Assembly: GCA_026770585.1 (NCBI GenBank)
Contig: MU647610.1
Coordinates: 1 to 11,885, forward strand
Direction of reading: 5' to 3'
Length of the DNA: 11,885 nt
DNA from: Baffinella frigidus
Taxonomy: Eukaryota; Cryptophyceae; Cryptomonadales; Baffinellaceae
Shown here: positions 6,589 to 11,838 of the stretch, piece after piece
How positions within the stretch are numbered: position 1 is the first letter of the stretch
How the letters are laid out: each line of letters starts with the position of its first letter
The notes under the pieces: model-generated
Told to the model about the DNA's origin: nothing
The model's database searches: none
What the model saw: the letters and a program-made list of their open reading frames with translations, nothing else
Translations under genes and position numbers: made by a program

Positions 6589-6777
6589 GGTTGCCATCCA
6601 GTGGTTCTCCGTATGGAAAGGAGTCAAGCCCGCCCGCCACATCGCGGTATTAGAGTAGTTTTAAGTTGATCACTTTTCAAAAGGCTGGGGGGCCTCTCTC
6701 GAGGTCCCCATGGCGCACACCATGTGAGGGTAATAAAGAAGAAGAAGAAGAAGGTTGCCATCCAGTGCTTCTCCGTA
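6589..6777 (+). mobile_element. GAA-tailed retroposon (SINE-like) with 25-bp target duplications
   Basis: Segments 6589-6613 and 6753-6777 (GGTTGCCATCCAGTG.TTCTC, ending CCGTA) match at 24 of 25 bases. Between them lies a 139-bp insert (6614-6752) ending in GGGTAATAAAGAAGAAGAAG, a polyadenylation-like AATAAA followed by (GAA)n. Long direct repeats plus a simple-repeat 3' tail are what target-primed reverse transcription by a LINE leaves. The insert has no convincing A and B boxes, so its RNA source is unknown; a 5'-truncated LINE, a SINE or a processed transcript are all possible. The tail at 10571-10601 shares the GAG(G/A)GTAATAAAGAAG junction. Confidence 0.88.
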
Positions 6778-6808
6778 GTACCCGGGCAGGGGTTGTACCA
6801 GGACCATC

Positions 6809-6968
6809 TAATCCCGCCGAGTATTCATAATGAATACGATTTTGGTGTATCTTAAGGGGTATAAATAAGACAGTCGTCTATCTAGACTTCATTTAGAGCC
6901 TCAAGACACACCAAAATCGAATCGGAGATCCCCGAAATCGTATTCATTATAAATACTCGTCCGGATGA
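6809..6968. mobile_element. 160-bp MITE-like element, copy A (CATC duplication)
   Basis: It runs from TAATCCCGCCGAGTATTC to GAATACTCGTCCGGATGA-like ends (here AAATACTCGTCCGGATGA). CATC flanks it at 6805-6808 and 6969-6972. The terminal arms contain GTATTCATAATGAATAC, nearly self-palindromic, and a second inverted pair GATTTTGGTGTATCTT / AAGACACACCAAAATC lies inside. The central loop has GGTATAAATAAGACAGTCG. No enzyme is encoded. Copy B is at 7592-7751 with about three differences, so transposition was probably recent. Confidence 0.95.
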
Positions 6969-7001
6969 CATCTGCGGTCCAAGCAGAGCCCCTACGTACG
7001 T

Positions 7002-7114
7002 CCCCTATCCCTTAAGTGGCCATACCGTCAAAGTTGACAGCCAAGAGGTCCTAGGCAGGTCCTAGGGCCCTGCGGTAGGGCGTATGCGCCTACTGGCCAC
7101 TTAAGGGATAGGGG
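7002..7114. mobile_element. fold-back element with 21-bp perfect arms
   Basis: The arm starting CCCCTATCCCTTAAGTGGCC (7002-7022) is exactly complementary to 7094-7114. The loop holds AAAGTTGAC and then GGTCCTAGGGCCCTGCGGTA, GGGCGTATGCGCCTACTGG, related to the loops of 4204-4327 and 10211-10252. No target duplication is recognised. Confidence 0.85.
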
Positions 7115-7355
7115 CTCAGTCACTACTGAAATGTCCCACCCCACCCTATCCTGTAACCGATCTTGGATTCCAAGACCGACGGCTCCAATTCACACAACTC
7201 TAGGGGGATATGGCCACGTATTAAAATCATTTTAGACCCAAAGTTGACATGTTCTGGGCAAAAGCTGAGTATTAAACCCAAATTTGTTTTAAAAAGATGA
7301 GATGGACAGAGCGGACCAGAGGGTTGCAGTAGCAGCTGCCACGAGAAGCGCGCGC
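7115..7355. other. ~240 bp apparently single-copy, possible chance ORF
   Basis: A minus-strand frame of 84 codons spans 7123-7377. It overlaps the target duplication and the first bases of the element at 7365, and its peptide resembles no family I know. I do not call it a gene. AAAGTTGACATG lies at about 7240. Confidence 0.45.
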
Positions 7356-7364
7356 GTTCGGAGT

Positions 7365-7517
7365 TTATCTCAAACAATGTATTGATTAATTGGTTTTAGA
7401 AAGTGAACTCCCCCACAAAATCGTCAACTTATTGTTGATTGTTACTAATTAAAATATTAAGTTTTGTGGGGGAGTTGACTTTCTGAAACCAATTAATAAA
7501 TAGATTGTGTGAGATAA
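7365..7517. mobile_element. 153-bp fold-back element, TTATCTCA ends, 9-bp duplication
   Basis: TTATCTCA..(56-bp arm)..CCCCCACAAAA pairs with TTTTGTGGGGG..TGAGATAA. GTTCGGAGT (7356-7364) and GTTCGGACT (7518-7526) are direct flanks with one mismatch. An 8-10 bp duplication is typical of Mutator-like and Merlin elements, so this is a different superfamily from the 4-bp families. A relative is at 9002-9148 and a half-copy at 9174-9235. Confidence 0.9.
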
Positions 7518-7534
7518 GTTCGGACTGCAGCGAT

Positions 7535-7591
7535 AGTTGACTGAACCTGACAGGGTTTGTACCAGGAAGATAACTAGACCGGACGGGGATT
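7535..7591 (+). repeat. host repeat AGTTGACT..GTACCAGGA..GGATT (second copy 9485-9540)
   Basis: AGTTGACTGAACCTGACAGG..TTTGTACCAGGAAGAT, AACTAGACCGGACGGGGATT aligns with 9485-9540 over about 57 bp. Shorter forms with TGTACCAGGA occur at 6794-6808 and about 8016-8027. Three fold-back insertions follow copies of this sequence. Confidence 0.82.
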
Positions 7592-7751
7592 TAATCCCGC
7601 CGAGTATTCATAATGAATACGATTTTGGTTTATCTTAAGGGGTATAAATAAGACAGTCGTCTATCTAGACTTCATTTAGAGCCTCAAGATACACCAAAAT
7701 CGAATCGGAGATCCCCGAAATCGTATTCATTATGAATACTCGTCCGGATGA
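7592..7751. mobile_element. 160-bp MITE-like element, copy B (GATT duplication)
   Basis: Same ends, same length and same nested arms as 6809-6968, with flanks GATT at 7588-7591 and 7752-7755. The two copies having different 4-bp duplications fixes the boundaries and shows no strict target sequence. Copy B has the more symmetric right arm (CATTATGAATACTCG). Confidence 0.96.
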
Positions 7752-7755
7752 GATT

Positions 7756-8167
7756 GTACCAGAAACGCCTCCACCGCGCCAGGTGATAAGTCGATATTTT
7801 ATTTTCACTACACGATCTTCAGGTAAAGTTGATTCTGCCCGGGAAACACGCCAAAAGTGTTGAAAATTGGAGCTCTTTGCCGCCGTTACAATGCTTTTTA
7901 AAAAGAATTTGCACCCGGATAGGCCATCTATTTCGAACGAGTGTGTATGAAAATCCCTCTTGTGATATGGCGTGGATTAGTCGACCGTCTTCGCGCCAGA
8001 AATAGCTATGATTAGTGTACCAGGATCATTCGTGATTTAGTCCAAGGAAGTTCCAGAGTATTCAATCTAAATTCTTGGCGGGATGAGATTAGCCAATTGC
8101 CACGGGAGACTCCACACGAGAATGCTGAAGGGGCCTAATTAAAACCCTTTGCTTTTACAAGTGGGCA
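7756..8167. other. ~410 bp without a supported gene
   Basis: It contains GCCCGGGAAACACGCCAAAAGT (7837-7858), identical to 2829-2850, with looser similarity continuing for about 25 bp. GTGTACCAGGATCATTCG at 8015-8032 is a short form of the host repeat. No long open frame is present. Confidence 0.55.
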
Positions 8168-8345
8168 TTTGTGTAGTAACTTTCGTGAGGTTGGTCACGT
8201 AACTCTGCGAAATTAGCACAGTCACGAGGTTGGAATACCCCATCCTGGTACAATTTTTTACAACCCCACATGTAAATAGGTTCCTCTTGCATTCTTGAGT
8301 GGCCCTCTCGAGGAGAATGGCGCCCTTTTTATAAAAACTACAAAT
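8168..8345. repeat. dispersed repeat related to 10356-10520
   Basis: The order GTGTAGTAACTTTCGTGAGG, TTGGTCACGTA, GTAC..TTACAACCCCACATGTAAAT and a CTCGAGGAGAATGG block parallels 10356-10520 (GTGTAGTAATTTTCACACG, TTGGTCACGTAGCT, CAACCCCACATTTAAAATA, CTCGAGTGGGGAGCCGAAATGG). CTCTCGAGG..CATGGCGC in the retroposon at 6700-6718 is faintly similar. Identity is only moderate, so this is an old family. The minus-strand 72-codon frame here is not supported as a gene. Confidence 0.6.
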
Positions 8346-8605
8346 GGCTAAGTACACTGCTAGCCAGAAGATTTTGTATTAGTCAACTTTGACCCTATTT
8401 CCCCGCACGTGTAGTAAATTGGAACCCCTGGGGGGTCCGAGATTCTAAAGTGGCCAGTTTCAAGGAGGGTTAACTTGAGCAAAAATCTTGGCTCTGAAGT
8501 GGCGAACTGCCAAGGCCGGCTTTTGCCTGTGCGGACCGGATTTTGCCTGTGCGGACGGACGCGAAGGCGGTCATGTCCCCGCACCGGAATTGCTCCTCCT
8601 CCCCT
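8346..8605. other. 260 bp without a supported gene; 16-bp tandem pair
   Basis: TTTTGCCTGTGCGGAC occurs at 8521-8536 and again at 8541-8556. GTGTAGTAAATT near 8410 recalls the inner arm of the 2547/5853 elements. Overlapping frames on both strands (8360-8805) show no domain. Confidence 0.5.
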
Positions 8606-8705
8606 GCAAAAGTGGTGACCCCAAAAGTGGTGACGAAGTTGATAAAAGTGGTGGCCACGTTACAAGTGGTGACATTGTTGAAAGTTGTGAGAGGTCGAAA
8701 GTGCG
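8606..8705 (+). repeat. AAAAGTGGTGAC minisatellite
   Basis: Five or six loosely spaced units: AAAAGTGGTGACCCC, AAAAGTGGTGACGAAGTTGA, AAAAGTGGTGGCCACG, ACAAGTGGTGACATTG, GAAAGTTGTGAG. It resembles the AAAGTTGAC blocks at 2705 and 3381 with GG for T. Confidence 0.8.
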
Positions 8706-8773
8706 AGAACGCCGCCGGATCAGATATCTGTTTTGGAGCAACGGTTTCGGAATTTGGGCGCCGGGTTTGGGAA

Positions 8774-8797
8774 TGAGAGAGAGAGAGAGAGAGAGAA

Positions 8798-8883
<86 letters not shown>

Positions 8884-8907
8884 AGGGAGAGGGAGAGGGA
8901 GAGGGAG
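8774..8907. repeat. (AG)n, (GATA)n and (GGGAGA)n microsatellite
   Basis: GAGA runs interrupted by GATAGATA, ending in about five GGGAGA hexamers. The [13 protein letters not shown] minus-strand frame is a translation of this tract. Confidence 0.96.
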
Positions 8908-9001
8908 CAGCTCTCAAGAAACCTTCTACCTGATGTCTAAGCTTTCCAACCGAAGCACAATCAGTCAACCAACGGTTGGCTCATAACCTGACAGGCTGAC
9001 A

Positions 9002-9148
9002 TTATCTCCAAAAGCCTTTCTAAGTCGTTTTCTTAAGTCAATTCCCCTACAAATTCGTCAACTTATTCTTTTCTCTACGCATAAGTTGACGAATTTGTAG
9101 GGGTGTTGACTTAAGAAAACGACTTCTAGAAAGGCTTTTCTGAGATAA
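9002..9148. mobile_element. 147-bp fold-back element, TTATCTC ends
   Basis: Arms of about 65 bp (TTATCTCCAAAAGCCTTTCT.. to ..CGTCAACTTA, and back) enclose a loop of about 17 nt. The inner arm CCCCTACAAATTCGTCAACTTA matches CCCCCACAAAATCGTCAACTTA of 7365-7517, so the two are one family. GACAGGC occurs near both ends (about 8990 and 9149), but not in the position expected for a clean duplication. Confidence 0.9.
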
Positions 9149-9173
9149 GACAGGCGGGGGGCGCACCGAGGAC

Positions 9174-9235
9174 GATTTTGTGGGAGAGTCGACTTTCTAA
9201 ACCCATTTAATTGATACTTTTGTGGATATGAGATG
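9174..9235 (+). mobile_element. half-copy relic of the TTATCTC family
   Basis: GATTTTGTGGGAGAGTCGAC, TTTCTAAACCCATTTAATTG and GAT(A)TGAGATGA match the right arm of 7365-7517 (TTTTGTGGGGGAGTTGACTTTCTGAAACCAATTAAT..GTGAGATAA). The left arm is missing. Confidence 0.75.
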
Positions 9236-9320
9236 AGGCGAGGCAGGCAACCGCGGCAGGGGGCACACCGAGGAAAGGGGTGATGCGTTCCTCGCCACGC
9301 GCCCGGAGGCGAAAAGGGCT

Positions 9321-9392
9321 ACGTTTCGCGAAGACACTATGTATGTCTTCTTGAAACGTTGCGTTTTTTAACAGAAAGTGGCGAAATTTCGC
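9321..9392. repeat. hairpin and 12-bp palindrome
   Basis: ACGTTTCGCGAAGAC (9321-9335) pairs with GTCTTCTTGAAACGT (9345-9359) at 13 of 15. Downstream, GCGAAATTTCGC (9381-9392) is a perfect palindrome sharing TTTCGCGAAG with the first arm. A GAAGTTGACC follows. Confidence 0.75.
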
Positions 9393-9540
9393 GAAGTTGA
9401 CCAAACTTGTCGGGTTTAGGGGACATGGGGCAGGGCACCGAGGATGCGAGTGGTGATGCGTTCCTCGCCACAACCATCAGTTGCAGTTGACTAAACCTCG
9501 CAGGTTGTGTACCAAGACGATGACTAATCCGGAGAGGATT

Positions 9541-9681
9541 TCATCTCGGAACACACCAGAATCTGTCCTAATAAAAAGGCGTAAGATAGCATCATTTGAT
9601 GCCTAAAATAGCAGATACACCCTCACCTTCCGCGTGGGGAGCCTAAGATAGCGGGACAGATTATGTCTTGTTCCGAAATTG
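9541..9681. mobile_element. 141-bp MITE-like element, copy B
   Basis: Same length and ends as 2187-2327, about 91% alike. The left flank is GATT, the end of the host repeat; the right flank AAGT does not match, so the duplication has decayed or the insertion was rearranged. The terminal stem reads GGAACA..TGTTCC where copy A reads GGACCA..TGGTCC, so both sides of a base pair changed together. Confidence 0.9.
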
Positions 9682-9772
9682 AAGTACTACCAGGTACACA
9701 CGAGATTAGTCAACCGCGGGGGGGGGGGACACCGAGGATGCGGGTGGTGATGCGCTCCTTGCCGCAATCCTC

Positions 9773-10129
9773 GCACGCGGCCCACGCCACCTGGCCCCGT
9801 GAATTGATTTGTTGAATGATTTGATTTGATTTGAGTTCACTCGGAGCCAGAACATTTCGCCTAAGTCAACTTCCCGTGAAAGCTAGCGCCTTAAGTCAAA
9901 TGCCTGCTCCCAGAGTAGGTCCATCTAAACGAAATGGCAACTTACTGCCGAGGATCCGCTTTGTTGACTTAAGGTAAAACATCCTGGCTCGCAGTGGATT
10001 GACTTTAATTCAAATCGATTCAATCGGCAGACCCGGTTTGGTCTGCTTTGGTGCGGCGCAGCGCTGGTGGTTCACATTGGCGGGTTGGGGGTTGGGGCGT
10101 ACGGTCTAGGGTGTAGCGTGCAGGGTCGA
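9773..10129. other. ~360 bp without a supported gene; 11-bp inverted pair
   Basis: It contains a GATTTGATTTGATTT tract (about 9805-9836), CCTTAAGTCAA (9889-9899) inverted at 9964-9974, GTCCATCTAAACG (9920-9932) and a short telomere-like patch GGGTTGGGGGTTGGGG (10082-10097) running into GTCTAGGGTGTAGCGTGCAGG. Confidence 0.6.
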
Positions 10130-10178
10130 ACTCAGATTTGTTTTGTGCTCAGATTTGTGTGCTCAGATTTGTTTTGTG
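10130..10178 (+). repeat. three tandem CTCAGATTTGTTTTGTG units
   Basis: Units of 14-17 bp from about 10131, 10148 and 10162; the middle unit is shorter. Confidence 0.85.
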
Positions 10179-10210
10179 GGAGCACGCTCGCAAGAAACCG
10201 CCCTCCACTA

Positions 10211-10252
10211 GGACCCTACGGTAGGCCTATGCCTAGGGCCCTATGGTGGTCC
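10211..10252. repeat. 42-bp segment inverted relative to 4246-4287
   Basis: GGACCCTACGGTAGGCCTAT.. to ..CTATGGTGGTCC, 39 of 42 identical to the reverse complement of the loop of the fold-back at 4204-4327. Here it has no fold-back arms around it. It contains CCTACGGTAGG (10215-10225). The 66-codon plus-strand frame across it is chance. Confidence 0.85.
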
Positions 10253-10355
10253 GGGCGCCTCTAGCACGACCGCGTACGCGCCAGGCCATTCGAGGCTAGA
10301 AATGTGACTATTTTAAAACAGGGATTCCTGTATAAGTGAAGGGGGGGAGAGAGAC
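10253..10355. other. spacer, nothing recognised
   Basis: About 100 bp with no repeat or open frame that I can support. Confidence 0.5.
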
Positions 10356-10601
10356 GTGTAGTAATTTTCACACGAAAAGGGGCGTTTGGTCACGTAGCTG
10401 AGGGAATTTCCCCAGCTACGTGACCAAGCCTGCCCGTGACTAGTACTAAATTCAACAACCCCACATTTAAAATACTCCTTCTTCTAGCCTCGAGTGGGGA
10501 GCCGAAATGGGGTGTTATTGTATCACTCAACTCAAGGCTAAAGGGCCTGATTTAGGACCTGTATCGAGAGTAATAAAGAAGAAGAAGAAGAAGAAGAAGA
10601 A
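10356..10601 (+). repeat. dispersed repeat with strong hairpin and GAA tail
   Basis: Homologous in order to 8168-8345. TTGGTCACGTAGCTG (10386-10400) pairs perfectly with CAGCTACGTGACCAA (10413-10427). AGCCTCGAGT (10486-10495) pairs with 10530-10539. It ends GAGAGTAATAAAGAAG then (GAA)n to 10601, like the tail at 6728-6752, so it may be a retroposon whose 5' end I cannot place. Confidence 0.7.
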
Positions 10602-10630
10602 GGGCGTCTGGTTTTCGGGACGGACCGTAG

Positions 10631-10771
10631 GCCGCTGCCGAGCGAGAAGGGAACAGTCCATCTAAACGTAATCCATAGGCCCTACGGATCGACAGGGGGT
10701 TCCTACGGAAAAGCCAAGGTCGATTTTCGACCTTGGCTTTTGATTTCGTGCCACACTCGCTCGACAGCGGC
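10631..10771. mobile_element. 141-bp fold-back element, GCCGCTGCCGAGCGAG ends
   Basis: GCCGCTGCCGAGCGAG and CTCGCTCGACAGCGGC are inverted ends with one mismatch. The core CCAAGGTCG-ATTTT-CGACCTTGG is a strong hairpin followed by CTTTTGATTTCGTGCCA. TAG occurs next to both ends (10628-10630 and 10772-10774), a possible 3-bp duplication. Members at 4040-4176 (left end altered) and 1884-2023 (diverged) belong with it. Confidence 0.87.
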
Positions 10772-10800
10772 TAGTCAGACAGCTCAGAGGTCCAGGTTCA

Positions 10801-11088
10801 TGGTTTAGGGTGCAGTGTGCAGTGTGTAGGGGTTAGGGTGTAGTGTGTAGTGTGTAGCGTGTAGGGGTTAGGGTGAAGTGTGTAGTGTGTAGGGGTGAGG
10901 GTGCAGTGTGTAGTGTGTGGAGGTTAGGGTGTAGTGTGTAGTGTGTAGGGGTTAGGGTGTAGCTTGTAGTGTGTAGGGGTTGGGGTGTAGTGTGTAGTGT
11001 GTAGGGTGAAGGGTGTAGGGCGTAGGGTGTAGGGTGTAGAGTGTAGGGTTCAGGGTGCAGGGTGCAGGGTTGAGGGTTGAGGGGAGGG
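10801..11088 (+). repeat. TGTAGTGTGTAGGGGTTAGGG minisatellite of telomere-like units
   Basis: Higher-order units of about 34-50 bp built from GTGTAGT, GTGTAGG and GGTTAGG heptamers, ending in GGGTGTAGGG and GGGTTGAGG. It is a telomere-derived satellite, G-rich on +. The minus-strand TLHPTPYTLHP-type peptide is its translation and not a protein. Confidence 0.95.
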
Positions 11089-11114
11089 ACCGTGGGTTCG
11101 TCGGACACTTGAGG

Positions 11115-11165
11115 TTCCAAGCGCTTGTCCATAGCCTCCTCCAACCGCTCTTGCTCTGTCTCCAG
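11115..11165 (-). pseudogene. coiled-coil peptide segment, copy 1
   Basis: Read on the minus strand, this gives LETEQERLEEAMDKRLE, a charged amphipathic stretch with heptad-like spacing of Leu/Met, as in coiled coils. On the 5' side the minus strand has GGTGGTCAG, a possible splice acceptor. The open frame around it (10833-11177) continues into telomere-like satellite, so this copy is probably a relic. The family is not recognised. Confidence 0.45.
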
Positions 11166-11181
11166 TCTGACCACCAACCCT

Positions 11182-11316
11182 CACGGTTTGAGCAAACGAT
11201 CGAATTCGGCGGTATGTAACGCCCTTGAAGGCCGCCGGATTCCGGCGTCGGTTATTTCTAAACCCCAAAAATCGGGGTGTTTAGCGTTTTGAAACTGGTA
11301 CGTGATTTCCCAAATG
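11182..11316. other. spacer between coiled-coil copies 1 and 2
   Basis: It contains an imperfect hairpin CTAAACCCCAAAAATCGGGGTGTTTAG (about 11257-11284, written here as its two strands CTAAACCCC and GGGGTGTTTAG around AAAAATC). No open frame is supported. Confidence 0.45.
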
Positions 11317-11472
11317 CTCCAAGCGCTTGTCCATGGCTTCCTTCAACTTCTCCTGCTCTTTCTCCACCCTGCGTTGGGGTTGCGATTCAAGGGCCACACA
11401 GTGGACTACGAACCTTTCATCAAAAGTCAACATACCCTTTGGGCAGTTAACTTTAATGATTTTCTGACGCAA
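11281..11472 (-). pseudogene. short ORF with coiled-coil segment, copy 2 (best preserved)
   Basis: A 63-codon minus-strand frame whose middle (11317-11381) reads PQRRVEKEQEKLKEAMDKRL, then EHLGNH. Against copy 1 the shared AMDKRLE block differs only at third codon positions (GCT/GCC, GAA/GAG), as expected if protein sequence was once conserved. The minus strand has CCCCAACGCAG before the segment and CACGTACC after it, so an AG acceptor and a GT donor exist in the right places for a small exon, though this is inference. It could be a real exon of a larger gene, or a dispersed exon relic. A plus-strand frame overlaps it and is less likely. Confidence 0.45.
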
Positions 11473-11541
11473 AATTGGTCACGTTACCGATAAATCTAGG
11501 GGTCCCGAAACTGTCGTAGCCCACCGTTTGGGGTTTAGGCC

Positions 11542-11591
11542 GTGTTCTCTTCCAACCTCTCCTGCTCTTTCTCCTGCCTGCGTTGGGGTTG
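11542..11591 (-). pseudogene. coiled-coil peptide segment, copy 3
   Basis: The minus strand reads PQRRQEKEQERLEEN and then departs into telomere-like sequence. CCCCAACGCAG precedes it, exactly as in copies 2 and 4. It lacks the AMDKRLE end. Confidence 0.45.
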
Positions 11592-11786
11592 TGATTTGGG
11601 GTTTGGGGTTAAGGGTTTGAGGTTAAGGGTTTAGCTAACATGAGGTTTGGCCCTCAGTTTGCTTGGGGTTTAGGGTTTAGGGTTCAGAGATTAGGGATTA
11701 GGGATTGGGGATTAGGGATTCGGGGTTTAGGGTTTAGGGTTTAGGGTTTAGGGTTTAGAGTTTAGGGTTTAGTGTTTAGGGTTTAG
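11592..11786 (+). repeat. TTTAGGG telomere-like block
   Basis: Contains GGGGTTTGGGGTTAAGGG (from about 11599), GGATTAGGGATTGGGG (about 11694) and, at 11725-11786, about eight consecutive near-perfect TTTAGGG units, the cleanest telomeric run in the window. Confidence 0.95.
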
Positions 11787-11838
11787 GCCATCCGCTCCTC
11801 CAACCTCTCTTGTTCTTTCGCCAGCCTGCGTTGGGGTT
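11787..11838 (-). pseudogene. coiled-coil peptide segment, copy 4
   Basis: The minus strand reads PQRRLAKEQERLEERMA followed by a stop codon. CCCCAACGCAG again precedes it. Codons for Glu, Gln and Arg differ from other copies at silent sites (GAA/GAG, CAA/CAG, CGG/AGG). Telomere-like DNA lies on both sides. Confidence 0.45.

Larger units (their letters stand above)
9256..9772 (+). repeat. dispersed ~45-bp repeat GGCACACCGAGGATGCG..GTGATGCGTTCCTCGCC
   Basis: Copies lie at 9256-9298, 9427-9472 and 9721-9765, with a partial one at 9153-9173 (GGCGGGGGGCGCACCGAGGAC). Each starts in a G run and ends CTCGCCAC or CTTGCCGC. The minus-strand 88-codon frame (9207-9473) covers two copies and is not supported as a gene. 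Confidence 0.83.

Noticed and set aside
7123-7377. 84-codon minus-strand ORF as a gene
   Set aside because: It starts inside a fold-back element, crosses its target duplication and resembles no known family.
8488-8805. 105- and 77-codon plus-strand ORFs
   Set aside because: They run through the AAAAGTGGTGAC minisatellite and into the AG microsatellite.
127-9970. TTGACA-like bacterial -35 promoter boxes
   Set aside because: The window is eukaryotic in character and the motif comes from the repeated GTTGAC word, with no spaced -10 box or gene.
10380-10612. 11-bp direct repeat GGGCGT(T/C)TGGT as target duplication of a GAA-tailed insertion
   Set aside because: The homologous repeat at 8168 continues across the supposed left boundary, so the match is probably chance.
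10833-11268. TLHPTPYTLHP-type repetitive protein on the minus strand
   Set aside because: It is the translation of telomere-like satellite; such peptides are a known annotation artefact.
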